Source of the DNA: Cyanobacterium stanieri PCC 7202
GTDB lineage: Bacteria > Cyanobacteriota > Cyanobacteriia > Cyanobacteriales > Cyanobacteriaceae
Reading direction: 5' to 3'
NCBI GenBank assembly: GCA_000317655.1
Contig: CP003940.1
Location: forward strand, 124,001 to 188,000
Length of the DNA stretch: 64,000 nt
The notes beneath the pieces are model-generated. The model was not told the origin of the DNA. It searched no databases and was given only the letters and a program-made list of their open reading frames with translations. Made by a program: the position numbers and the translations under genes. This document shows, piece by piece, positions 1-7,879 of the stretch; the stretch's first letter is position 1, and each line of letters starts with the position of its first letter.

Positions 1-656
1 ATGGGGAAACAGGGGAACATGAAACGAGTTTGTTGAGTCATGCAAATAATGTAATGGCGATCGCCATTAGTCCTGACAGTAAAACCTTGGTGAGCGGAGC
101 ATTGGATGGCATCAGGGTATGGAATTTGGAGTTTCGGCGACTATCCTACGTTTTAGAAGGAGTTGGTAATCCTACCCATGCCCTCGCCATTCACCCTGAA
201 GGAAAGATGTTAGCCAGTGGCAATGGTAGGGGTAGAGTAACTCTTTGGGATTTAACCACAGGTAAGAAAATTAGGGAGTTTACCCCCCACCGTTCTAAAA
301 TTACAGGGTTAATTTTTACCCCCGATGGCAAAAGTTTGATTACTAGCGCTGAGGAAAGAAGTGTTAAGGTTTGGGACTTGAGTAGTCGTTTACAAATTGC
401 CGAATTTGGCTTACATGGCGATCGCATCCGTACCATTGCCCTATCCCCCGATGGTTCAACCCTAGCCAGTGGCGGTAATGATGGAGTGAGAATTTGGGAT
501 TACTATTCCACCCGAGAACTTGCTTTTATTCCCTACAACCGAGACTGGGTGCAAACCCTCATCTTTAGCCCCGATAGTCGTATCTTGGCAACGGGTTCAT
601 TTAATACTAGAATTGACCTTTGGCAAAGAGGTAGAGCTTTATTGAGCGAAAATTGA
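1..656 (+). CDS. WD40 repeat protein, 3' part only
   Basis: The reading frame is open to the left edge of the window (codons in phase with base 3), so only the C-terminal part of the gene is present. The visible 218 or so residues hold about five WD40 blades. Each has a typical 'SPDG/SPDS..LASG' strand and a 'VRVWD/VKVWDL/LWQ' end (for example IRVWNLE, VTLWDL, VKVWDLSS, VRIWDYY, IDLWQRG). WD40 propellers act as protein-interaction platforms; no catalytic domain is seen, but one could lie upstream. A TTG at 30 is in frame but lies inside a blade, so it is not the true start. The TGA stop overlaps the next gene's ATG, which suggests one operon. Confidence 0.85.
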   Translation, partial: GETGEHETSLLSHANNVMAIAISPDSKTLVSGALDGIRVWNLEFRRLSYVLEGVGNPTHALAIHPEGKMLASGNGRGRVTLWDLTTGKKIREFTPHRSKITGLIFTPDGKSLITSAEERSVKVWDLSSRLQIAEFGLHGDRIRTIALSPDGSTLASGGNDGVRIWDYYSTRELAFIPYNRDWVQTLIFSPDSRILATGSFNTRIDLWQRGRALLSEN

Positions 657-940
657 TGCTCCAAGATCAACAACATCCCCAAGCCCACATCGATAGGGTA
701 ATTTTGCAAAAGTTATTTGTCGAAGGACAAACGGACTACTATATGGCAGAAGTAGCTCGGTTGAGAATTCGTTACCACAATTTCCCGGGTGCTAGGGATA
801 TTCAACGGGATTTGGATGTTATTTTGCAACAGTGGGATATGAGCGAGGAAGAACTTTTTACTCGGGTTAGGGCGTTACACAGTCAAGGCAAAATCTACGG
901 TAAGAAGAAAACAGGGGAAGATCAAGAGGATTGGAGTTAA
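656..940 (+). CDS. DUF3288 family protein
   Basis: A 94-residue soluble protein matching the cyanobacterial DUF3288 family as I recall it. The core carries 'AELARLRIRYHNFPGARDI'-like sequence and a 'QQWDMSEEELFTRVRALH' helix. The function of the family is unknown. The ATG at 656 shares its A with the TGA stop of the upstream WD40 gene, and its own TAA (938-940) overlaps the ATG of the FAD oxidoreductase. The three genes are therefore probably translationally coupled. An in-frame TTG three bases upstream is a less likely start. Confidence 0.82.
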   Translation: MLQDQQHPQAHIDRVILQKLFVEGQTDYYMAEVARLRIRYHNFPGARDIQRDLDVILQQWDMSEEELFTRVRALHSQGKIYGKKKTGEDQEDWS

Positions 941-2034
941 TGACTAAAGTTGTAATTATTGGGGCAGGTATCATTGGCAGTGCGATCGCCTTTGAACTGA
1001 GTAAAGATTCTCAATTGGACATTACTTTAATAGATCAAAATCCCCCTGCCTCTGGCTCTTCTGGGGCGGCCCTAGGTCTGTTGATGGGAGTGATCAGTCA
1101 AAAGGTAAAAGGAAGGGCATGGCGACTGAGAGAAAACAGTTTAAGCAGATATAAAACCCTTTTGCCCGAACTAGAAACATTAACAGGATTAAAAATTCCC
1201 CACAATCATCATGGTATTGTCAAACTACTTTTTGCCGAAGATAACCTCGAAAAATGGCACAAATTGGCTCAGACAAGGGCAGAGCAAGGTTATCGCTTAG
1301 AAGTGTGGGATCGTTCTGAGTTACAGTCCTTTTGTCCTCAAGTACAAGGGGATGAGATTATCGGTGCGGTTTCTTCCCCCGATGACTTACAAATTAACCC
1401 TATCCCCCTAGTGGAGGCATTGGTGGCAGGGGCGAAAATTCAGGGGGTAAAATGTATTTTTGGGCAAAAAGTTGATAATTTTACTATCAACTCTACTGCG
1501 GAGGAGGAAAAGAAGGTTTGTGAGTCTTTATCAGTGGGGGGTAAACCCCTTTTTGCTGACCTGATAATTCTATGTGCGGGTTTAGGTTCAACTCCCCTAA
1601 CAGAGAAGTTAAACCATACTATTAAGATAAAACCTGTCCTAGGACAAGCCATGGTCATTCACTACCATGGTTGGCAAAACCGAGGGGATTTTAACCCAGT
1701 GATTACGGGGGATGACATTCACATCGTACCCTTAAGGGATGATCGTTTCTGGCTAGGGGCAACCCTCGAATTTGCTGATGACCATGGGCAGGTGATCGAC
1801 AATCCACAGTTATTAGAGGACTTATACCAAAGGGCGATCGCCTTTTGCCCCTCCCTCATATCTGCCTCCATTATTTCCCAATGGTCTGGAAAACGCCCCC
1901 GTCCCCAAGGGCGCCCTGCCCCCATCATCGAAAAATTAGAAGGCTATGACAATGTAATATTAGCCACGGCTCATTACCGTAATGGTGTTTTACTCGCCCC
2001 CGCTACTGCCATGGAAGTAAGGCAGTTAATATAA
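940..2034 (+). CDS. FAD-dependent oxidoreductase (DAO/glycine oxidase-like)
   Basis: A 364-residue flavoprotein of the D-amino-acid oxidase superfamily. The N-terminus has the dinucleotide-binding motif GAGIIG followed by an acidic residue at the end of the second strand (LIDQN). The C-terminus has the family's 'ILATAHYRNGVLLAP' segment, which contacts FAD. The family oxidises amines or amino acids to imines with release of peroxide; ThiO-like glycine oxidase is one possibility, but the substrate cannot be read from sequence. The ATG at 940 overlaps the TAA of the DUF3288 gene. An in-frame TTG at 931 would add three residues and lacks the family's usual N-terminus. Confidence 0.85.
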   Translation: MTKVVIIGAGIIGSAIAFELSKDSQLDITLIDQNPPASGSSGAALGLLMGVISQKVKGRAWRLRENSLSRYKTLLPELETLTGLKIPHNHHGIVKLLFAEDNLEKWHKLAQTRAEQGYRLEVWDRSELQSFCPQVQGDEIIGAVSSPDDLQINPIPLVEALVAGAKIQGVKCIFGQKVDNFTINSTAEEEKKVCESLSVGGKPLFADLIILCAGLGSTPLTEKLNHTIKIKPVLGQAMVIHYHGWQNRGDFNPVITGDDIHIVPLRDDRFWLGATLEFADDHGQVIDNPQLLEDLYQRAIAFCPSLISASIISQWSGKRPRPQGRPAPIIEKLEGYDNVILATAHYRNGVLLAPATAMEVRQLI

Positions 2035-2364
2035 GTAAATCTAATCTTTGCAATAACGATTTAATGACTTTAGAAAATAATGTAAAGAAATATGTAGAAA
2101 ATAATGTTTTAGAATCACAGACCTACAAAAGATTGAACATTAAGGCTTATAACATCTACATCAAAGGGAAAAATAAGATTAGTTAAATTAATAAAAATCA
2201 GAATAAATATTAATCGAAAAAAAATCCTTTGAGCAAAAAAGATGATCCCCCTTCATGATAAGATTGAAACTCGAAAAGCAAAAGCCTAAAAACTAACTTC
2301 TATTTTTAGAGGTTGTTAAGAATAAAGCTATAAAGAAAATTTATATATTTGGAGGATGCCAATA
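2035..2364. other. rbcL leader and promoter region, no gene
   Basis: About 330 bases of AT-rich sequence ahead of rbcL. It must hold the rbc promoter and a 5' untranslated region. I could not fix a convincing -35/-10 pair. A GGAGG ribosome-binding site lies at 2351-2355. A 40-codon ATG frame at 2064-2186 has no Shine-Dalgarno and low-complexity content, and I do not call it a gene. Confidence 0.5.
2351..2355 (+). promoter_or_regulatory. Ribosome-binding site deciding the rbcL start
   Basis: GGAGG directly abuts an in-frame ATG at 2356, which is too close for initiation. It is 9 bases from the ATG at 2365, a good spacing. The 2365 start also gives the usual '[15 protein letters not shown]' N-terminus of cyanobacterial RbcL. 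Confidence 0.8.
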
Positions 2365-3771
2365 ATGGCACAAGCTGGATTTAAAGCTGGTGTTCAGGAC
2401 TATCGTTTAACCTACTATACCCCTGATTACACCCCTAAAGATACCGATTTATTAGCCTGTTTCAGAATGACTCCCCAGCCTGGAGTCCCCCCCGAAGAAT
2501 GTGCGGCGGCAGTAGCAGCTGAATCTTCCACTGGTACTTGGACCACCGTATGGACTGACGGCTTAACCGACTTAGATCGTTACAAAGGTCGTTGCTACAA
2601 CGTTGAGCCCGTACCTGGAGAAGATAATCAATATTTCTGTTTCGTTGCTTATCCTTTAGATTTATTTGAAGAAGGTTCTGTAACCAACGTATTAACCTCC
2701 TTAGTTGGTAACGTATTCGGTTTCAAAGCTCTTCGTGCTTTACGTTTAGAAGACATCCGTTTCCCCGTTGCCCTCATCAAAACCTACCAAGGTCCTCCCC
2801 ACGGTATCACCGTAGAGCGTGACTTATTAAACAAATATGGTCGTCCTCTCTTAGGTTGTACCATTAAGCCTAAATTAGGTTTATCTGCTAAAAACTACGG
2901 TCGTGCCGTTTATGAATGTCTCCGTGGTGGTTTAGACTTCACCAAAGATGACGAAAACATCAACTCTCAGCCTTTCATGCGTTGGAGAGATCGTTTCTTA
3001 TTCGTTCAAGAGGCGATCGAAAAAGCTCAAGCTGAAACCAACGAAATCAAAGGTCACTACCTCAACGTTACCGCTGGTACTTGTGAAGAAATGATGAAAC
3101 GTGCTGAATTCGCCAAAGAAATCGGTACCCCCATCATCATGCACGATTTCTTAACTGGTGGTTTCACCGCTAACACCACCCTTGCTAAATGGTGTCGTGA
3201 CAATGGCGTATTATTACACATCCACCGTGCGATGCACGCTGTAATCGACCGTCAGAAAAACCACGGTATCCACTTCCGTGTTTTAGCTAAGTGTCTCCGT
3301 CTTTCTGGTGGTGACCACTTACACTCTGGTACCGTTGTAGGTAAGTTAGAAGGCGATCGCGCTGGTACTTTAGGTTTCGTTGACTTAATGCGCGAAGACT
3401 ATGTAGAAGAAGATCGTTCTCGTGGTGTATTCTTCACCCAAGATTACGCATCCTTACCCGGAACCATGCCTGTCGCTTCTGGTGGTATCCACGTATGGCA
3501 CATGCCCGCCCTCGTTGAAATCTTCGGCGATGACTCTTGTTTACAGTTCGGTGGTGGTACTCTAGGACACCCTTGGGGTAACGCACCTGGTGCAACCGCT
3601 AACCGTGTAGCTTTAGAAGCCTGTGTTCAAGCTCGTAACGAAGGTCGTTCTCTTGCCCGTGAAGGTAATGACGTAATCCGTGAGGCTTGTCGTTGGAGTC
3701 CTGAACTTGCTGCGGCTTGTGAACTCTGGAAAGAAATTAAATTCGAGTTTGACACCGTTGACACCCTCTAA
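2365..3771 (+). CDS. rbcL: Ribulose-1,5-bisphosphate carboxylase/oxygenase large subunit
   Basis: The 468-residue catalytic subunit of form IB Rubisco, which fixes CO2 onto RuBP inside the carboxysome. Seen directly: the [14 protein letters not shown] active-site segment, the carbamylation-lysine motif GLDFTKDDE (lysine near residue 194 in this numbering), the HRAMHAV and GGDHLHSGT motifs, and a C-terminus ending FEFDTVDTL. Length is within the family norm. It is followed by rbcX and rbcS on the same strand, the classical beta-cyanobacterial order. Codon use is strongly biased (CGT, GGT, ACC), consistent with very high expression. The start is set by the ribosome-binding site at 2351. Confidence 0.99.
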   Translation: MAQAGFKAGVQDYRLTYYTPDYTPKDTDLLACFRMTPQPGVPPEECAAAVAAESSTGTWTTVWTDGLTDLDRYKGRCYNVEPVPGEDNQYFCFVAYPLDLFEEGSVTNVLTSLVGNVFGFKALRALRLEDIRFPVALIKTYQGPPHGITVERDLLNKYGRPLLGCTIKPKLGLSAKNYGRAVYECLRGGLDFTKDDENINSQPFMRWRDRFLFVQEAIEKAQAETNEIKGHYLNVTAGTCEEMMKRAEFAKEIGTPIIMHDFLTGGFTANTTLAKWCRDNGVLLHIHRAMHAVIDRQKNHGIHFRVLAKCLRLSGGDHLHSGTVVGKLEGDRAGTLGFVDLMREDYVEEDRSRGVFFTQDYASLPGTMPVASGGIHVWHMPALVEIFGDDSCLQFGGGTLGHPWGNAPGATANRVALEACVQARNEGRSLAREGNDVIREACRWSPELAAACELWKEIKFEFDTVDTL

Positions 3772-3927
3772 ATTTCAGTAATAGGGAATCAGAAAGGGAA
3801 ATAAATTGAAATAGTCATCAATGAACAATAATTCCAAGCATAATAGGAATAATTAAGTAATTGATATAACAAATAAAATTTATTACCGACCTTCTGATTC
3901 ACTAAGGGGTTATGCCCACTGAAATAT

Positions 3928-4335
3928 ATGTCATATAAACAAACGGTAAAAGATACAGCAAAAGTTCTGCAGGGTTATCTTACTTATCAAGCAGTAAAGT
4001 TAATTATTGAACAACTTACCGAAACTAATCCCAGTTTAGCTATTTGGTTAAGAGAATTTTCCTATAATCATTCCATCCAAGATAGTGAGAATTATCTTCA
4101 GGCTTTGGTGATAGAAAATAAGGAGTTAGTTTTACGTATTTTGGCGGTAAGAAAAGATATTGCAGAACAAACGGTAGAATTTTTGCCAGAAATGGTCAAA
4201 AGCAATATAGAGCAATCTAATATAGAACATCGTCGCTATCTTTTAGAACGTTTGACTCAAACTAAGTCAGCTTCTCCTCAAGGTGAAACTGAAATAGATA
4301 CCAAATCAAATAAATCAGAAAACAAGGAAGAATAA
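3928..4335 (+). CDS. rbcX: RuBisCO assembly chaperone RbcX
   Basis: A 135-residue, mainly helical protein. RbcX forms a homodimer that binds the RbcL C-terminal tail and promotes assembly of the RbcL8 core before RbcS displaces it. The family signature is visible near the N-terminus as 'KDTAKVLQGYLTYQAVKLI' and 'QLTETNP', followed by 'YLQALV..NKELVLRIL'. The charged tail after about residue 112 is low complexity. It lies 156 bases after rbcL and only 3 bases before the rbcS start, so it is very probably co-transcribed with both. Confidence 0.95.
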   Translation: MSYKQTVKDTAKVLQGYLTYQAVKLIIEQLTETNPSLAIWLREFSYNHSIQDSENYLQALVIENKELVLRILAVRKDIAEQTVEFLPEMVKSNIEQSNIEHRRYLLERLTQTKSASPQGETEIDTKSNKSENKEE

Positions 4336-4338
4336 ACC

Positions 4339-4674
4339 ATGCAAACTTTACCTAAAGAGCGTCGTTACGAAACTCTCTCTTACTTACCTCCTTTAACCGA
4401 TCAACAAATCGTTAAACAAGTTCAATACTTATTAGATCAAGGATTTATTCCTGCAGTAGAATTTGAAAAAGATCCTCAACCCAATGACCACCACTGGACT
4501 CTTTGGAAGTTACCTTTATTCAATGCTTTCTCTGCTCAAGATGTATTAAACGAAGTTCGTGAATGTAAAGGTCAATATTCTGATTCTTTCATCAGAGTTA
4601 TCGGTTTTGATAACCTCAAACAGTGTCAAACCATGAGTTTTATTGTTCACAAACCTAACACCACTCGTTTCTAG
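4339..4674 (+). CDS. rbcS: Ribulose-1,5-bisphosphate carboxylase/oxygenase small subunit
   Basis: A 111-residue small subunit that caps the RbcL octamer. Family hallmarks are '[15 protein letters not shown]' near the N-terminus, '[13 protein letters not shown]' in the middle and 'YIRVIGFDN'-type sequence (here FIRVIGFDN) with '[10 protein letters not shown]' at the end. The start lies 3 bases after the rbcX stop. It is the last gene of the rbc operon and is followed by an intrinsic terminator at 4695-4722. Confidence 0.98.
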   Translation: MQTLPKERRYETLSYLPPLTDQQIVKQVQYLLDQGFIPAVEFEKDPQPNDHHWTLWKLPLFNAFSAQDVLNEVRECKGQYSDSFIRVIGFDNLKQCQTMSFIVHKPNTTRF

Positions 4675-4694
4675 GTTGTAGCTATTATTCTTGT

Positions 4695-4722
4695 AAAACC
4701 CTCCTTTTTTAGGGGGGTTTTT
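4695..4722 (+). terminator. Rho-independent terminator of the rbc operon
   Basis: AAAACCCTCC (4695-4704) pairs with GGGGGGTTTT (ending at 4721) through a 10-bp stem with one G-T pair and a 7-nt loop. A T-run follows. It sits between the convergent rbcS and DUF2232 genes. The A-rich other side means it could work in both directions. Confidence 0.85.
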
Positions 4723-4723
4723 A

Positions 4724-5467
4724 TTAATAATCTAAAATTACTTTGATCCATTCTGGAGGTCGAGGGATGGGATTTTTGAGCCTATCCAACATCAGTAAAG
4801 CCACTAGATGGACAGTGAAACAATATATAAGATTGTTAACAAAGACTACTAATAAAATTAGTAACTGAATAACTAAGGTACTAGGTTGAGAAAGAATACC
4901 TAATTGTAAGAAAATCCAATCGGCTAATCCAGTGATTTGATTAATCACATAGATCCATAAATCTTCACCTAAAAGGATCGAAAAAAGCCAAAAACGAAAA
5001 AAGAAACCAAAACTACCAATAATAGATCCTGTCAGCAATGAGAGATGCCAATTAGCTCCATTTCGCCACATACCACCCAGTTGAATGCCCATCAAACCGT
5101 AGGGAATTATATAAATAATACTGCGAGGGGGGCCCATTAAAATACTTAGTAATAACCCAGAAACAATGGTGGTCATAATTGATGCCCTTCTTCCTCTCCT
5201 CATGTAAACGAGGGCAATGGGTAGGGGGTATAACATTCTTAAAAATGGGCCTAGACGAAAATAATAATCGATTAGCCAGATTAAACTAGCGGTACTAGCT
5301 AAAAAGGCACTTTCTACTAGGGCGATGGTTTTGGGATTAACGTTATAGCTTTTCTGTGGAGGTTCATAGGGGCAATAGGCAGGGGAGTTTTCGGTAGAGT
5401 CATCTATTTCATCTAGCCAGTTTTGCTCATCAAAATCTATTTTGGAATCTGAATTTGGATTAGACAA
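4724..5467 (-). CDS. DUF2232 multi-pass membrane protein
   Basis: A 247-residue protein with an acidic, proline-rich soluble N-terminus of about 45 residues. After it come five or more hydrophobic segments, including ALVESAFLASTASLIWLIDYY-like and LVIQLLILLVVFVNNLIYC-like stretches. The 'LGPFLRMLYPLPIALVYMRRG' region, then 'GPPRSIIYIIPYGLMGIQLG', resembles the DUF2232 (YybS-like) family, whose function is unknown. The start codon is TTG at 5467. There is no in-frame ATG nearby and no clear ribosome-binding site, so the exact start is uncertain. It converges on rbcS. Confidence 0.75.
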   Translation of the reverse strand: MSNPNSDSKIDFDEQNWLDEIDDSTENSPAYCPYEPPQKSYNVNPKTIALVESAFLASTASLIWLIDYYFRLGPFLRMLYPLPIALVYMRRGRRASIMTTIVSGLLLSILMGPPRSIIYIIPYGLMGIQLGGMWRNGANWHLSLLTGSIIGSFGFFFRFWLFSILLGEDLWIYVINQITGLADWIFLQLGILSQPSTLVIQLLILLVVFVNNLIYCFTVHLVALLMLDRLKNPIPRPPEWIKVILDY

Positions 5468-5544
5468 ATGAGTATCGGGATCTAAAAAATTGGTTTTCTT
5501 GTTTTAGAGTATAACATCAGCTGAGTTCGGATTTTATTATTAAT

Positions 5545-5591
5545 GTCGCCAGAATACCCTATCCCTCTATAGGGTAGGGATGAATGGCGAC
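5545..5591. repeat. Left-end hairpin of the tnpB element
   Basis: A two-level inverted repeat. The outer arms are GTCGCCA (5545-5551) and TGGCGAC (5585-5591). The inner arms are TACCCTAT (5555-5562) and ATAGGGTA (5569-5576), with a 6-nt loop. IS200/IS605 elements have subterminal imperfect hairpins rather than terminal inverted repeats, and this lies 107 bases before tnpB. I infer that it is the left end; the cleavage site itself is not resolved. Confidence 0.6.
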
Positions 5592-5697
5592 CAACAAAAA
5601 AACCGAACGACAGTGAGTCCATACTTTCCGAGATTTCAGACATCAAAGAACAAATATTGTGCTAACATATTCGGTATAAGCAAAAAAAACTGAGCAA

Positions 5698-6924
5698 ATG
5701 ATAGTCCTCGAGTACCGGTTAAAAGGCAAGCAATACCAATATCAAGCCATTGATGATTCTATTCGCACGGCTCAATTCATTAGAAATAAAGCCTTGCGGT
5801 TGTGGATGGATGGTGATAAGGTTAACAAATATGACCTAAATAAATATTGTGCCGTCTTAGCTAAAGAGTACCCATTTGCGTCTGAGTTAAATTCCACCGC
5901 TAGACAAGCATCAGCTGAACGAGCTTGGAGTTCTATTTCTCGTTTTTTTGACAACTGTAAGAAAGGTGTTAAGGGCAAGAAAGGCTATCCCAAATTCAAG
6001 GAAAACTCTCGTTCAGTGGAATATAAAGCTAGTGGTTGGAAATTAGATGAAAAGACAAAAAAGCATATCACCTTTACCGATAAAAAGGGCATTGGCAGAC
6101 TTAAATTGGTAGGCAGTAGAGATATATATTTCTACAATGCCTCTGATATTAAACGAGTGCGTTTAGTCAAAAGAGCCGATGGCTACTATTGTCAATTCTC
6201 GGTTAAAGTAAATATGCAGATTGAGACTCAACCGACAAATAAAGTCGTTGGCTTAGATGTTGGCTTAAAAGAATTTCTCACGGATAGTGAAGGTAATAAA
6301 GTAGAAAATCCTCGCTTCTTGAGAAAAGCTGAGAAAGCCATTAATCGTGCAAATCGCCAAAAGTCAAAAAAATTTGTTAAAGGTAAAAAACCTCAATCAA
6401 ATAACTATCACAAGGCTAAGGTTCGGTATGCCCGTAAACATTTAAAAGTAAGTAGGCAACGTAAAGAGTTTGCTAAGAGTGTAGCATACTGCGTAATCAA
6501 ATCTAACGATTTGGTCGCCTATGAAGATTTAAACGTGAAAGGCATGGTCAGAAATCGGAAACTAGCTAAATCAATCAGTGATGCTGGATGGACTATTTTT
6601 AGGCAATGGTTAGAGTATTTTGGGTATAAATACGGCAAAATAACAGTAGCCGTACCACCTCATAACACTAGCCAAGATTGTTCTAATTGTGGTCAAAAAG
6701 TGCAAAAATCTCTATCCACTAGAACTCATGTTTGTCCCCACTGTGGGCATATTGAAGATAGAGATTGGAATGCTGCAAAAAATATCCTGATAAAAGCATT
6801 ACGTACCGTAGGGCATACGGGAACATACGCTTGGGGAGATCTGCCCTCTTGGGCGATTGGTGTAAACCTGTCGTCTAACGGCGAGTCGGTGAACCAAGAA
6901 TCCCCACCTTCAACCGATAGGTAA
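5698..6924 (+). CDS. tnpB: RNA-guided endonuclease TnpB, IS200/IS605 family
   Basis: A full-length 408-residue TnpB, the small ancestor-like relative of Cas12. All elements of the RuvC nuclease are intact: D187 in GLDVGL, E276 in AYEDLN and D356 in DRDWNAAKN. The inserted zinc finger has Cys328, Cys331, Cys346 and Cys349 (CSNCG...CPHCG). The N-terminal 'helix-turn-helix' region begins MIVLEYRLKG, as in many cyanobacterial copies. In characterised systems TnpB cuts DNA next to a short TAM, guided by RNA from the element's right end. No tnpA is adjacent. The stop codon lies inside the right-end hairpin, so coding and guide-RNA sequence overlap. Confidence 0.95.
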   Translation: MIVLEYRLKGKQYQYQAIDDSIRTAQFIRNKALRLWMDGDKVNKYDLNKYCAVLAKEYPFASELNSTARQASAERAWSSISRFFDNCKKGVKGKKGYPKFKENSRSVEYKASGWKLDEKTKKHITFTDKKGIGRLKLVGSRDIYFYNASDIKRVRLVKRADGYYCQFSVKVNMQIETQPTNKVVGLDVGLKEFLTDSEGNKVENPRFLRKAEKAINRANRQKSKKFVKGKKPQSNNYHKAKVRYARKHLKVSRQRKEFAKSVAYCVIKSNDLVAYEDLNVKGMVRNRKLAKSISDAGWTIFRQWLEYFGYKYGKITVAVPPHNTSQDCSNCGQKVQKSLSTRTHVCPHCGHIEDRDWNAAKNILIKALRTVGHTGTYAWGDLPSWAIGVNLSSNGESVNQESPPSTDR

Positions 6925-6939
6925 GGTGGGGAGTGTCAA
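6790..6939 (+). ncRNA. Candidate omega (guide) RNA scaffold of TnpB
   Basis: By analogy with ISDra2, the guide RNA scaffold overlaps the 3' end of tnpB and runs to the element's right end, with the guide read from flanking DNA. Here a perfect 9-bp hairpin (6902-6910 with 6923-6931) encloses the tnpB TAA stop and is followed by GTGTCAA. Flanking sequence from 6940 would be the guide. The 5' end is not determinable by eye. Confidence 0.45.
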
Positions 6940-7053
6940 TATAATATTGCCACGAAAACCTATGAAAAATAATGTTTTGGACTTATTCATTCACTCTCAA
7001 GATTTGTCCAATAATCGATACAATAGGTAAAAACATCATCAGCTATTTGGTTT

Positions 7054-7839
7054 ATGGACGAAATCCCTACCGCTCTAAGAGATAAAGGTTCTAACCCTAA
7101 AGAACATCATAGGATTTTAGGGGGCGATCGCCCTTTATTTATTAAATATGTAATTTGGTTTATATGTGGTTTATTATTAGTAATCTTTACATCGATAATC
7201 ATCAATAACATTGTCAACAATCCCAGCACAGATACCGTAGTAGTTGAAGAAACAGAAAATCAACCACCAGAAGAAATTATTGATACACAAGAAGAAATTA
7301 CCATCCCCGAGAACATTCTCGGACATCTTAGCTACGAAGAAGCACCCCCATCAGAATTACAACCCATCAACGCCGACGGCTCCATAAAACTAAGAGCAAA
7401 AGCCGCCGAAAGATTTAACGCCATGGTCAGAGATGCTAGAAATCAAGGAATCATTTTAGTTCCCATTTCCGGGTTTAGGTCAATTTCTGAGCAAGAATAT
7501 CTATTTTTTGAAGTAAAAGAGCAAAGAAATCAAGATGCAAGACAAAGAGCAGAAGTCAGCGCCCCTCCTGGGCATAGTGAACATCATACAGGCTATGCCG
7601 TAGACATAGGAGATGGAAATAACCCTAATACCAATTTACAAGAAAGTTTTGAAAACACCCCCGCCTATAGATGGTTAGAACAAAATGCCTCCCGTTACAG
7701 TTTCGAGCTTTCTTTTCCCCGAGACAACTTACAGGGTATTAGTTACGAACCTTGGCACTGGCGTTTTGTCGGAGACACCCACAGTTTAGAAACATTTTAT
7801 CGAGCTAGAGAATTAACCACCCCTCTCAATCAAAGATAG
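7054..7839 (+). CDS. D-alanyl-D-alanine carboxypeptidase, VanY/M15B type
   Basis: A 261-residue membrane-anchored peptidoglycan carboxypeptidase. A cytoplasmic N-terminus of about 30 residues precedes one transmembrane helix (about 32-52). An acidic linker follows, then the M15 zinc-peptidase domain. Metal and catalytic motifs are visible: the SEHHTGYAVDIG motif (His...Asp ligands) and EPWHWRFVG (catalytic Glu and third His ligand). The SGFRS motif is also present. The family trims the terminal D-Ala of muropeptides in the periplasm. Two glycosyltransferase genes follow on the same strand. Confidence 0.9.
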   Translation: MDEIPTALRDKGSNPKEHHRILGGDRPLFIKYVIWFICGLLLVIFTSIIINNIVNNPSTDTVVVEETENQPPEEIIDTQEEITIPENILGHLSYEEAPPSELQPINADGSIKLRAKAAERFNAMVRDARNQGIILVPISGFRSISEQEYLFFEVKEQRNQDARQRAEVSAPPGHSEHHTGYAVDIGDGNNPNTNLQESFENTPAYRWLEQNASRYSFELSFPRDNLQGISYEPWHWRFVGDTHSLETFYRARELTTPLNQR

Positions 7840-7879
7840 TGCTACCATTGATTTTCAGTTTAATTAAGACCCTTATACG

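Larger units (their letters stand above)
5500..6939 (+). mobile_element. IS200/IS605-type element with tnpB only
   Basis: The approximate extent includes the left hairpin (5545-5591), tnpB (5698-6924) and the right hairpin (6902-6931) followed by TCAA (6936-6939). TCAA is the right cleavage tetranucleotide of IS608 and resembles what is expected here. No tnpA (Y1 transposase) is present on either side, so the element can only move with a TnpA supplied in trans, or is immobile. The left boundary is a guess. Confidence 0.65.

Noticed and set aside
2064-2186. 40-codon ATG frame upstream of rbcL
   Set aside because: No ribosome-binding site, Lys/Asn-rich low-complexity content as expected of AT-rich non-coding DNA, and it lies in the rbcL promoter/leader region.
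2356-2364. Three-codon N-terminal extension of RbcL (start at 2356)
   Set aside because: The ATG directly touches the GGAGG site; the ATG at 2365 has proper spacing and gives the conserved N-terminus.
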